DNA of 64,000 nucleotides from NCBI GenBank assembly GCA_024036415.1, contig JAMWET010000550.1, positions 121,001 through 185,000 on the forward strand. Direction: 5' to 3'. Of this stretch, positions 54,766-64,000 are shown piece by piece. Source of the DNA: Prochilodus magdalenae. Lineage: Eukaryota; Chordata; Actinopteri; Characiformes; Prochilodontidae. Every line of letters begins with the position of its first letter. Position 1 is the stretch's first letter. The notes beneath the pieces were generated by a model. It was not told the DNA's origin, did not search any database, and worked only from the letters and a program-made list of their open reading frames with translations. The position numbers and the translations under genes were made by a program.

Positions 54766-55061
54766 AGCAATTTAGATTTAGGGACACAGCATAGTTTGCA
54801 CCTTACTGATTGGTAGTGTATAAGCTTCAAGTCACTGTTAGCTACAGCATTAGCTTCATCGCTCCAATGCAAAACTAAAGAAGCAACCTTCCGACCCCAA
54901 AAATATCCTGGCTGGTATGAATTTCCTGTTACAAACTTAACTGTAACTTTGAGGCCAAAGTATGAAGCTAATTGGTGAAATCCATACTCCATCCATCTAT
55001 CCATCCAAACCTTAACAGTGTCTTAATTCAGGGTTTCCTCTTTTGTAGTGCTGAGCAGCAC
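54766..55061. other. Unique DNA
   Basis: No gene or repeat recognised except CCATCCATCTATCCATCC near 54993. Confidence 0.5.
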
Positions 55062-55275
55062 AGTGTCACTGTGCAATAAAAAACATGTATCTCCATTTTA
55101 GTCGATTTTTAGTTTTATCATTTGGACACCGTAGGTGCTGTTCACTGGGTGAATATTTCATGATGAATGGACCAACAGAAATAAAAAATGATCTTTGATC
55201 TTACAGTCAAATTAAACTAGGTATATGCCCTCTCCTGTAAAATTGCCATTTTGCTCATTCTTTGAACAGCGATGT
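55062..55275. mobile_element. MITE family F copy 3, decayed
   Basis: AAAAAACATGTATCTCCATT and ATGAATGGACCAACAGAAAT match copies 1 and 2, and TTTGAACAGCGATG at the right is a worn terminus. It is more diverged and shorter than the other copies. Confidence 0.75.
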
Positions 55276-55976
55276 GAGGTGGTTGAGGGCTAACATGGTG
55301 GGAGATGGACCACACATGTTGTGAAAGCCTTTGATATTTAAATCAGGGTTTGCTAATGTAATTGTGTATACATGAACATGACCACTGTGTATACGTGCAC
55401 ATGCACCTGGCTCTGTGTTTGTGCGTTGGACCATAAAGCCTGCCATTCATTGTACACCCTGCTGCGTTTCACCAAGGTTAATGAATATAGGCAGCAATTG
55501 GGCTTTGAGGTAAATGGAGTTGATGCACAGATGATATAGCAGCCTGTTCTGAAACATTCCATTCAATTCTTAATGAAGTCCTAGTAGCTGCTACTTACCT
55601 TTGCAAATATAGACAAGCGTGATAATTAACAGGTCGTTTGTATAAGCATATAGAAAAGGTGATCAATGACTTGGTGCTTATTGTTATCAATTATGGCAAA
55701 TAATTCCAATCCATGCTCATATTGACTGCACTGTCTGGCAGTGTTTCCTCTACACTGATCAGCCATTTATTTTACAAGAGCTTTGTTTCACCATGAAATG
55801 AATGCTGATTGCCGAGGTGGCCATTGTGGAAATTAGAATGCAGGTGTTGGAACGATTTTATTTCCTAAGCTAATGTGCACAGTGGATAGACGGCTGCAAT
55901 AAGGCAATAATGGAGGAGAAACAGTGTCAAGTGCCAGTCAGTGTAAACTAGGACCATAGAATAGAAACTGTATTTT
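55276..55976. other. Unique DNA; possibly conserved block at 55600-55870
   Basis: The sequence around GCTGATTGCCGAGGTGGCCA and ATGATTAATTAAC-like AT cores is repeat-free. No gene. Conservation is untested. Confidence 0.35.
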
Positions 55977-56063
55977 CTAGGGCTGTACCCGACTCAGAAT
56001 TTCGTCAGTCGAATCGGATTCACCCGTCCTGGCCGACGATTCGACTATTCGTTCGGCTTTGGC
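55977..56063 (+). mobile_element. hAT-like end fragment related to the 9.7-kb element
   Basis: TAGGGCTGTACCCGA, then TTCGTCAGTCGAATCGG, then CGTCCTGGCCGACGATTCGA match the right end of the element at 9705-10743 in reverse complement. The fragment stops where the next repeat begins. Confidence 0.75.
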
Positions 56064-56645
56064 TTTGACACTGACAGTGGTGGTATGCTAGTAAGTGCTG
56101 TTCTGGTATTAGTGGATCAGACTCAGCAGTGCTGCTGGAGTGTTTAAACACCTCAGTGTCACGGAGAATAGTCCACCAACTAAAACTATCCAGCCTACAG
56201 CATCCTAGTGAAGGACTAGAGGATGACCAACACAAACTCTGCAGCGCCAGACGAGCTGTCTTCCCTGACTTTACATCTACATGGTGCACCAGCGAGGTAG
56301 GAGTGTCTAATAGAGTGGACAGTGAGTGGACACAGTGTTTAAACACTCTGGCAGCACCGCTGTGTCTGATCCACTCACACCAGCACAACACACACTAACA
56401 CCACACCGCCACGTCAGTGTGTCACTGCAGTGTTAAAAATGATCCACAACCCACATAATATCTGCTCTGTGGTGGTCCTGTGAGGGGTCCTGACTATTTA
56501 AGAACAGGGCTATGATAGAGTATCCAGAGAATCACATGGACTACTGTCTACCAAGTGCTCCTATAGGCTCAGTGGAGCTGATACTATAGACAGTGTATGT
56601 AGATACAAGGCGGTGGTTTTAATGTTATGGATGATGGGTATATGT
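56064..56645. mobile_element. Non-autonomous dispersed fish repeat (ATGTTATGG...GATG end)
   Basis: I recognise the order GTGTCTGATCCACTCACACC, then AATGATCCACAACCCACATA, then CTGTGGTGGTCCTGTGAGGG, then GGTGGTTTTAATGTTATGG as a repeat abundant in carp/catfish/characin-type fishes. GGATCAGACTCAGCAGTGCT near the start is roughly inverted to CAGCACCGCTGTGTCTGATCC near the middle, so the internal part can fold back. No protein. Confidence 0.65.
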
Positions 56646-57615
56646 GTGTATATAAATGTGTATAGATATGTATATATACTGAGCACTGTTTTGGATAGTG
56701 GCCTGAATTTCTTTGTAGGTAAATAGGCAGTGACAATAAAGGAACTATGCAAATAACCATTTATGCATTTTGCACAGTTATATAACCACTGCTTATATTA
56801 ATCACCCCTGGAGGAAGTCCCTTTTTAAGGGGGGTATAGATATGATATATCTATGATATGATATATATCTGCAGAAATCCATCTGATTAAAACATATCTG
56901 AGATGAAAACTAATTTAGGCTAATTGTTATAAATGCTTCCATGGCTAGCCACATTAGCCTCCTAGATCCTGTGCAGAACTAAACTTGAGTCAGTTGTGAC
57001 TCAGGGACTGTCAGTAAAAGGAAGCTGGTCTAAAGCTGAGCCTTTTTATCGGATTTGGACACTACTAGACAAACAGAAGCCAACAGTGGCCTACTCGTTC
57101 ATGAATGAGCTCTCCACCGCTAAAAATAGCCCTGTTTTGTATGCTAGGTTTCATATCTGAGTTTCTTATCTGAGTACACTTGCACTTTTCTCTCTGGCTC
57201 TCTCCTCGTTCATTTCTCATTATCCCCCCGTTCAGCACTAGAGCGAGAGGGACTCAAGGGAGCGGAGGAGAGCAGAGCAAGGCTGAGAGGCAGAGCAGGG
57301 AGCGATTGGAATTCATTAAGGACAAATGATTGCAAACTTGGCAGGACGAGGGCTGATTTAATCACAAGAGAAACACTCAGATCTGGGAGAACAAGAGCCG
57401 GAGCAGGAGGGGGTGTGGTGGGGCCGGGGTGCGAGTGGGAGTGGTTGGGTGGTGGAGCAGAAGGTCTACTGAGGATCCTGCATGTTTGCAGAGATTAAGG
57501 TGTGAGCTCAGCTTTAAGAAGCCTGTTCGGGGAAATCTGAACTTCATGGATTTAAGTTTTGGTCTTATCTCAGGTGCGCAAAAACTGCTCTTCAGTAAAG
57601 AACAAGATTTCTTCA
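56646..57615. other. Unique DNA
   Basis: It contains a short ATATGATATATC repeat near 56835-56868 and a GC-rich block near 57220-57450 with GAGCGGAGGAGAGCAGAGCA. No gene. Confidence 0.45.
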
Positions 57616-58235
57616 AGTCTTCTCTCTCTCTCCCTCTTCTCTCTCTCTCTCTCTCTCTCCCTCTCTTTCTTCCTCTTGGTCCTCTCTCTGCTCTTTTATC
57701 TAACTTGCTCTCTTTCCTGGTTTTGCTTTCTCTCTCTCTCTCTCTCTCTCTCTAGCTCATCTTCTTTGCTCATTTTCTGTCATTCCTGTTTTATCCTGTT
57801 CTTTCTCTCTCTCTTTTTGGTCTTTCTGTTTTTTTCACCCCTTTAACTTTCTAGATCTCTTTTTCTCTTGCTCTCTCTTTCTTTATATTTCTTTCTTTTT
57901 TGTCCTCCTTGTTGTTCCCCTGGTTCTTCTTCTCTCTTCTCCTTGTGCTTTCTCTGTCTTTATGTTTCTTTTATTTTTTTTACCTTTTATGCTTTCTCTC
58001 TCTCTCTTTCTCTATCTCTCTCTCTTACTCCATCTTACTCTCTTTCTCTATCTCTCTCTCTTACTCCATCTCTCTCTCTTTCTCCATCTCTCCCTCTTTC
58101 TCTATCTCTCTCTGTCTCTCTCTTTTTCTTTCTCCATCTTTCGCTATCTCTCTCTTTTTCTTTCTCCATCTCTCTCTCTATCTCTCTCTTTTTCTTTCTT
58201 CATCTCTCTTTCTTATCCCCATTTACTTTTCCTTT
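57616..58235 (+). repeat. Long polypyrimidine tract
   Basis: CT-rich over about 620 bp with repeated TCTCTCTTTCTCCATC units near 58030-58210. All long frames here (Ser/Leu/Phe peptides) are artefacts. Confidence 0.93.
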
Positions 58236-58483
58236 CTTTTTTGCTCTAATGTGTCTGCTGTCTCTACTTCCGGATGGACTATCAGGAAACAAGGTACACA
58301 GGATCCAACCCGATTGTTGATATGTGTCGCCAACTACTTGTGTCATGCGGAAACATTCATGCGTCCAAAACATACAGTCTCATTTTATAATATGGTAACA
58401 CCCCCCTTAACACCCCAACTCACTGCATCCATAGTCACTAGTCATCATCATCATGTGTTGGGCTGTGACAAAATGCCACAGGA

Positions 58484-58485
<2 letters not shown>
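58236..58485. other. Unique DNA
   Basis: No gene recognised; CATCATCATCATG near 58444. Confidence 0.5.
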
Positions 58486-58527
<42 letters not shown>

Positions 58528-58548
58528 CCTCTCTCTCTCTCTCCTCTA
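58486..58548 (+). repeat. (CT)n microsatellite
   Basis: CTCTCT run with TTT interruptions, ending CTCCTCTAG. Confidence 0.93.
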
Positions 58549-60310
58549 GGATCTTGCCCTAAAAGCCTTCCGTTTAGCTGAGAATGTCTCCAGAGTGGCT
58601 GATTCTTCTGATCCTCTCCCTCTGCTCTCCTTCTCTCCTTTTCACTCTGTTGCTCTGTCTGGAGGAGCTGGCACACAGAACAAAGGGGGGCACCCCTCCA
58701 TCCTTATGACTAACCTACTGGAACATCTGAGAGGGGCTGCAGGCCACTACATCCCACAGCGAGGGCCCTGGAATCAGGATTACTGATTATGGAATGCTAC
58801 ATGTGTGTGAGTGTACAGTCTGCGTTCTGCATTAGGAAAGCATTTTTGGGCTTCTACACAAACGCTTTGGAACTCAAGCTCCCAAACTGGAGGTTCCATC
58901 TAAGAGCCAAAAGCTGCTCATGCCCACTCACACACGAGTGTTTGCCAGGCCTTGGCCAGAGACACAGCACTGTGAATTAATCCCAGTTAGGGATGCTTAT
59001 TATTGCTGTGAGACTTTATCCATATGCTTAATTCTTGGAACAGTGTTTTTGAATTTGCTTAAAGCTACAGTATGTAAGGATCTGGAAGGCTTGTCGTCCA
59101 CTGGACATGTACATGTTGACATCTACACCGTCATCCCACTTTGAAGTTGCCACACTCGATTTGTTCACTGCTCCAATAAATGTTTCCACCACCCAGAAAT
59201 GTCTCCTGATGGTGTCCCCAGACATGTATACAATATATACTCTAAATTCGAATGTATATATGCATATGATTGATTTGTCATGCTTTAAAGGTGCCACAGA
59301 ATATGACACTGTATTTACATTAGCATAGTTTTGCATAAGTAGAGTTCAGTGTATGGAATTGATTTATCATGAACCTCAAATGTTCACCAGCTCACATTCT
59401 AGCCCAATGAAAAACCACAACAGAAGCAAAAACGATACATCCTTACAGGCTGTGAAGGGGATGCTGGTACATTCCATAACCATCCTAAGAAACTGTGAAC
59501 ATGATTGATATTCATATGTAAATGAAGCTGAAGCTAGCTTCCTATTAACTAGCTTTAAAACCTAATCCTCCAGTCAACCTTAAATGCTACAGCTTGTATA
59601 GGCACAGGAAGGCAAATGCAACACCATTTAAGGTTAAATGGAAAATTCATATAATGAGTTGGCAAACAGGAAGCCAACTTCAGCTCCTACATCTTTAACA
59701 AGATGCTGAGCAGCTAGTTTGCACGCACATTTCACTCCGGGCAGTTTCTCAAACCTTGAATAATATCAAGCAGCAGTTCAACACTGAAGGTGTTCCTTCA
59801 GAGGAAGGAAGGAGTTCCTCCTTTATAAGCATCACAACCCCAAAACCCCCAACCTGTAAGTAGCAGCCATGCTGTGTGATTGTATCAGTTTTTGCTAGTT
59901 AAAGCTGATCATCTTAAACTGAGAGTTTTATAGTGAGGGACACCTTTAATATACTCTGTGTTGATGTAGAGATAGTTTGCTAGCTTAGTAGCTAGTATAG
60001 GTAACGTTAACTACTAGAAAGCTCCAAATAGCTAGCATAGTTAACTATACAGTATGAACAAACAGTAAGACGAAGGTTAACAATGTTATTTTCCTGTCAG
60101 TATCTATATCAACACGTTTCTTCTGTGTGATTATTGTGGTGTCCCAAACCAGCCAATCAAAGCAGAGCTTGTCAAATTGTTAATGAATTCAGCAAACCGT
60201 AGAAAAACAGCCAAGTCATTGGTTTGTAAATGGCCAGGTTAAACTGCATCTGGGCATTTTTCACACCAGAACTATTCCATATATGTAGACATCAGAGAAT
60301 GCAAAATGTT
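58549..60310. other. Unique DNA, no gene supported
   Basis: A frame from GATCTTGCC (58551) to a stop at 58786 follows an acceptor-like CT tract but shows no domain. AAGCTACAGTATGTAAGG near 59062 and TTAAAGGTGCCACAGAAT near 59285 resemble common fish MITE ends, without a matching second end. The rest is unique, AT-rich DNA. Confidence 0.4.
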
Positions 60311-60900
60311 CAGTGGTGGACAAAGTACACAAACTATGTACCTGAGTTAAAGTAGAGAGGTAATATATATCTCCCGTAAAAGTAGACGTTCTTCCTTTTG
60401 GTCTTCCACTCGAAAAGTATGAAAGTATTTACCTTCAAATGTACTTAAGAATGGAAAGTCAAAGAAGCATAATTTATTATCGCTCTAATGTCCTATTATC
60501 ATTTCTGGCACAAGGCACTTGCTTATTCAACTCAACATTGCAGGTGAAAATCTCTTTTCTCACTTTGAAAATCTCTTTTGTCTATTGGCCCACCAATCTT
60601 TTGGCAAAATGTCAGTAATTAGTCTGACACTGAAGTCTACTTAAATGATCATAAGCACAAATCACTTTAGGCAAACAATGTATAGTAGAACTATATAATA
60701 GCTTTTAGCATATAAGCAACATTTTGGTTAAAGATTGATGAAAAGTAGGATATTTAGGTTAAGATATTTAAGATTTTTGAAATGTGGAGTTAAAGTACAA
60801 AGTCATCCAAAATGGCAATACTTCATTAAAGTACAGATACACGAAAAAACGACTTAAGAACAGTTACTAATTACATTTACTTTGTTACTGTCCACCACTA
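60311..60900. mobile_element. hAT-like MITE with CAGTGGTGGAC ends
   Basis: The left CAGTGGTGGACAAAGTAC and right TTTGTTACTGTCCACCACTA are inverted termini of a teleost hAT-like family. The octamers outside, AAAATGTT and AAAACTTT, agree at six of eight positions and may be a decayed 8-bp target duplication. Sub-terminal AGTAAAGTACA-type motifs repeat inside. No coding sequence. Confidence 0.8.
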
Positions 60901-60955
60901 AAAACTTTAATTAACGGCATGCTTAATAGTCCAGGTATCTTAATACTCCCGAATA

Positions 60956-61492
60956 TACAGGGGTTAGATAATGAAACTGAAACACCTGGTTTTAGACCAC
61001 AATTATTTATTAGTATGGTGTAGGGCCTCCTTTTGCGGCCAATACAGCGTCAGTTGGGCAGCCGTGGTTTTATGTTTTTTGGATACAATCCGGGTTAGCA
61101 CCCGAACATCCCTTTCAGACAGCTTCCTCTTGCGTCCACAGTTAATCCTGTTGGATGTGGTTCGTCCTTCTTGGTGGTATGCTGACATTACCCTGGATAC
61201 CGTGGCTCTTGATACATCACAAAGACTTGCTGTCTTGGTCACAGATGCGCCAGCAAGACGTGCACCAACAGTCTGTCCTCTTTTGAACTCTGGTATGTCA
61301 CCCATAATGTTGTGTGCATTGCAGTATTTTGAGCAGAACTGTGCTCTTACCTGCTAACTGAACCTTCACACTCTGCTCTTACTGGTGCAATGTGCAATTA
61401 ATGAAGACTGGCCACCAGGCTGGATCAATTTAGCCATGAGACCTCCCACACTAAAATGACAGGTGTTTCAGTTTCATTGTCCAACCCCTGTA
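60956..61492 (-). mobile_element. Deleted Tc1-like transposon, family A copy 4
   Basis: Both termini (CAGGGGTTAGATAATGAAAC left, CATTGTCCAACCCCTG right) are intact and flanked by TA. Unlike copies 1 and 3 it keeps the whole DNA-binding domain and lacks the C-terminal tail, so it comes from a different internal deletion. It is the best-preserved family A copy. Confidence 0.93.
61003..61305 (-). pseudogene. Tc1-like transposase, DNA-binding domain only
   Basis: The minus strand encodes 100 residues starting MGDIPEFKRGQTVGARLAG. Residues about 14-43 form the first paired-type helix-turn-helix (GASVTKTASLCDVSRATVSR). GRKRK at 57-61 corresponds to the basic hook between the two helix-turn-helix units, and residues 62-86 start the second. 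After residue 86 the frame reads 14 residues of the transposon's own end (LYWPQKEALHHTNK) before the stop. The DDE domain is gone. The frame has no internal stop, so a terminal-repeat-binding peptide could in principle be made, but nothing shows that it is. Confidence 0.85.
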
Positions 61493-63064
61493 CCTTGTTA
61501 AAGACCCCAGCAGTATGGAAGCATACAACAACCACAATGGTGCCCACCAAGCCACACTATCAGTAAAATGGATACGAACGTAGCCTTTAAATATTCGCTC
61601 AATTAGCAAATTGAGTTTAATGTGTGCCAGACGTGAAGTGCTAGTGTGGTGGCATTGCTTCTAATGACGAGTCGTTGAGTGACTGGCTTTCAGTGTGTCT
61701 GTGTGAGTGATCTGTTGAGGAGTTAAAGGAGAGTACAGTCCAGTTCCCCAGTGAGCTGTAACATCAGAAGCGTACTGAGAGGCACTTAAAGAGCAGAGAC
61801 ACACACGCACATATGCCCACTCTCGCTCCCTTGCTATCCACTCACTGGGCAACCTTTGCCCCCCACCGCTCCTCTGTCCTCTGATTAGATTTATACTTGT
61901 AACCAGCACTGGAAATATCTCTCTTCGGACAGGTTATGGCTTGTTAAATAGCGCATGAACAGCAAATAAAGCGGCCGGAGGGGTGACCCGGCTCGCATTT
62001 GGCACGGCGTCGAACATGTAAGTGTAAATGTAGCGGCCGTTAAAGTGGGCTGCAAATAGGAGGTCCCCTGCTGCTAATGAGGGGCTTTAGAGGAGAGGGC
62101 CACACATAACTGAAAGGCTTTAAACTGCTCTACGGCTAAAAGATATTTACTGAAGCAAGGGATCTTATTTTCACACCCCAGGCAAACATGACCCTAGCAC
62201 CCTTTCGTCCAAGATCACGACGTAAGCAGATTTCTGGGAAGCACGATCGGGCCCTGGCCGCTACACAGAATGCTACTGGGTGTGGGTGTTGGTTTTTAGT
62301 GTGTGTGTGTGTGTGTGTGGGTGCTGCGATGACAGCAGACAGAGGTTGGGGTAGTGTATTTATAAAGGACTCATAATCAACCGCCCATTAATTCATGTTC
62401 CTCACCTCTCCAGTGGCCAGCGCAATGCTACACTGCGTCCATGTGAGCTGCTAAAGTAACAAGAGCTTATTAATGGAGTGTACAGGACCTGATGGAGACC
62501 TGCTGAGTGGCCACATTTGGATCCCTCAGGACAGAGATAATGTTCGGCGGGGTTAGGCCTCGCATGCCACATCAGCAGCTCCATGAGGGACGTTATTAGG
62601 GTTTCATCCGAACAAAAGGTGAACCAGGGTGAGCAGCGCTCCCGCCGTGAGTGCGCTGGAAAGGTATATATATAACACGTCTCAGTGCGCAAGCCCACCT
62701 GACATTATGGATTGCATGCAAGCAGGTATTTAGTAGGGGTGGAATTGCTCGTTCAGATGGATGGGGGAAGGTGTTGGAGGGGAGGGATATGGGGCGCTGA
62801 AATCTTGATTAGAGAGGAAAACAACTCATCGCTCTCAGCAGGCCCTGTTATCACCTTCCTGCTTCTGTCTCCTCTCTTCGCTCACTGCACTGCTCTATTG
62901 ACCCCCCTACTGTTCTGGTTTTCTCTCTGAATAGTGCACATGACATTCATACATACATATGGATAAACATATTGCCAGTATATGCCATCTGGATTTGATG
63001 AAATGACATGTTTTGTTGATTTTCTAAGTGAACATGAGTCACATCCTGTACTTACACTCATCAT
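61493..63064. other. Unique DNA; possibly conserved blocks at 61940-62180 and 62400-62740
   Basis: Both blocks are repeat-free and GC-balanced, with AACATGTAAGTGTAAATGTA, GCTGCTAATGAGGGGC and AACAAGAGCTTATTAATGGA. No frame has a domain I recognise. A short GT run lies at 62299-62318. The conserved status is inference only. Confidence 0.3.
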
Positions 63065-63735
63065 CAAATGATGGATTTAGATGCAATCAACCAACTGGAC
63101 TGAAACCTGGTGGGCAGGTTTGACGTCATGAGACATGCAAATGATTCCAGTTATCCTCTCAGCCATGCATGTGACATAAGCAAGGATGACCTTTATGACT
63201 CTACCTGACTGACCCAACAGCCACGATTACTGACATTCCAGCACGCAGTGATGTCCTCCATGAGCCGTCCTGTTAGTGCCAGCATCATTGGCAGACTGCT
63301 AAACCACGCAGGACTACATGTACGCAGACCGTTATGACGACTGCCCTTAACACCACATCAACGTCAGCACAGACTGCAATGGTGTTGTGCCAGACTGTCA
63401 TGGAGTGACTCTGAATGGCAGCAGGTGATCTTCAGTAATGGGTCCCACTTTAGTCTTGGTGGAGGCACCGTGGTCATCACCTGTCCAGAAGGCCTGCCCT
63501 CAGTCCACCTCCACCCCTACTGCAAAACCTGCAGGAACGGGGTGAGAATATCCAAGCTGCATGGGATGGATGATCGCAGGATACCAGTAGGAACCTCTAC
63601 ATCTCCATGCTGAGACCTCTGGCATGTTGAATAAGATATCATGGTGGCCCGACGCCATTCTGCGACACTACTTCTGTGGGTGTAGCTCAATAAATATTGC
63701 TCATATCAGTCTAAATTTATTATTATCTATTATTA
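63065..63735 (+). mobile_element. Deleted Tc1-like transposon, family C copy 8
   Basis: The plus strand near 63311 encodes GLHVRRPL, then RLPLTPHQRQHRLQWC, then WSDSEWQQVIFSNGSHFSLGG. This is the classical Tc1 region leading to the first catalytic Asp; here FSDES has become FSNGS, so the Asp is lost. After the CCAGAAGGCCTG junction the C-terminal remnant follows (CTGCAGGAACGGGGTGAGAA). It ends at the AATAAATATTGCTCATATC terminus. One stop lies within the first part. Most of the catalytic domain is deleted. Confidence 0.85.
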
Positions 63736-64000
63736 ACTAAAACCAAACATATTTTAATAGTGTTTTGAGGTACCCGAGCAATACACTGACCTGTTACTAT
63801 TTAAGGGAGTGTCTAAAAGGTGCACAGCCTGTATAACAGTGAAGGTTTATGTATGAACTTCATACGTAAAGCTGGCTTGGTGGTTTAGTGTTATCGTGGG
63901 GTCACTAAACAGGTGATATTACTGTGGCATGTTAGTGATTAACAGTTTGTCATTAACTCCTCACTCTCTCACACATGCATATACACACTCACACAGAGCA
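63736..64000. other. Unique DNA to window end
   Basis: No gene or repeat recognised; a short CA-rich stretch closes the window. Confidence 0.5.

Noticed and set aside
58551..58786. Possible terminal exon after a CT tract ending CTCTAG
   Set aside because: The acceptor is just the end of a (CT)n microsatellite. The product has no domain. Its phase does not continue the 51.9-kb exon, which would meet a stop within a few codons.

Overview
The window reads as vertebrate nuclear DNA, most likely from a ray-finned fish of the carp/catfish/characin type. The evidence is its repeat content: several Tc1/mariner-like families, hAT-like elements with target duplications, the 3' end of an L2-like LINE, tRNA-derived SINEs, short palindromic MITEs, and a very high density of dinucleotide to pentanucleotide microsatellites. 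No complete protein-coding gene is visible. Most longer open frames are translations of CA/GT, CT/GA, ATT, GACA or TTGAA repeats, or pieces of dead transposases.

Layout. 1-5.1 kb: a deleted Tc1 copy, a 78-bp minisatellite, and a 642-bp AT-rich palindrome inserted into another Tc1 relic. 5.1-9.2 kb: mostly unique DNA with GA/CA/GT tracts and a Tc1 relic. 9.7-11.1 kb: a hAT element with a perfect 8-bp target duplication, then a SINE. 12-18 kb: a MITE and a cluster of Tc1 relics. 19-21.6 kb: GACA/GATA and ATCT arrays and a further Tc1 relic. 22-23.8 kb: a six-unit ~229-bp tandem array. 24.5-25.4 kb: a long polypyrimidine tract. 26.2-26.9 kb: a Tc1 relic. 29.3-31.9 kb: conserved-looking unique DNA, a foldback element, an ATT array and a possible LTR. 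32.7-34.1 kb: a pentamer array with a repeated linker. 34.6-39.7 kb: more Tc1 pieces and pyrimidine or purine tracts. 40-42.6 kb: a MITE, an LTR-like repeat split by a LINE tail, and a hAT-like element. 44.2-46.4 kb: a LINE fragment between two GT-rich arrays. 47.3-49.8 kb: a Tc1 pseudogene, SINEs and an almost perfect 87-bp-arm hairpin. 51.9 kb: one exon-like segment with a start codon. 52.9-56.6 kb: Tc1 and MITE copies. 57.6-58.5 kb: CT tracts. 60.3-61.5 kb: a hAT-like MITE and another deleted Tc1 copy. 63.1-63.7 kb: a last Tc1 relic.

The genes do not form a pathway. The sequence is best explained as an intergenic or intronic region shaped by repeat insertion. The non-autonomous Tc1 families carry a shared internal-deletion junction within each family (two junctions in one family), which implies that deleted founders were amplified by a transposase supplied in trans. 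Several unique, low-repeat stretches could be regulatory elements of a distant gene, but this cannot be shown from one sequence. I see no clear sign of a new multi-gene system. The observations most worth checking are the hairpin at 49.5-49.75 kb, the nested palindrome at 4.3-4.9 kb, the exon candidate at 51.9 kb and the higher-order arrays.
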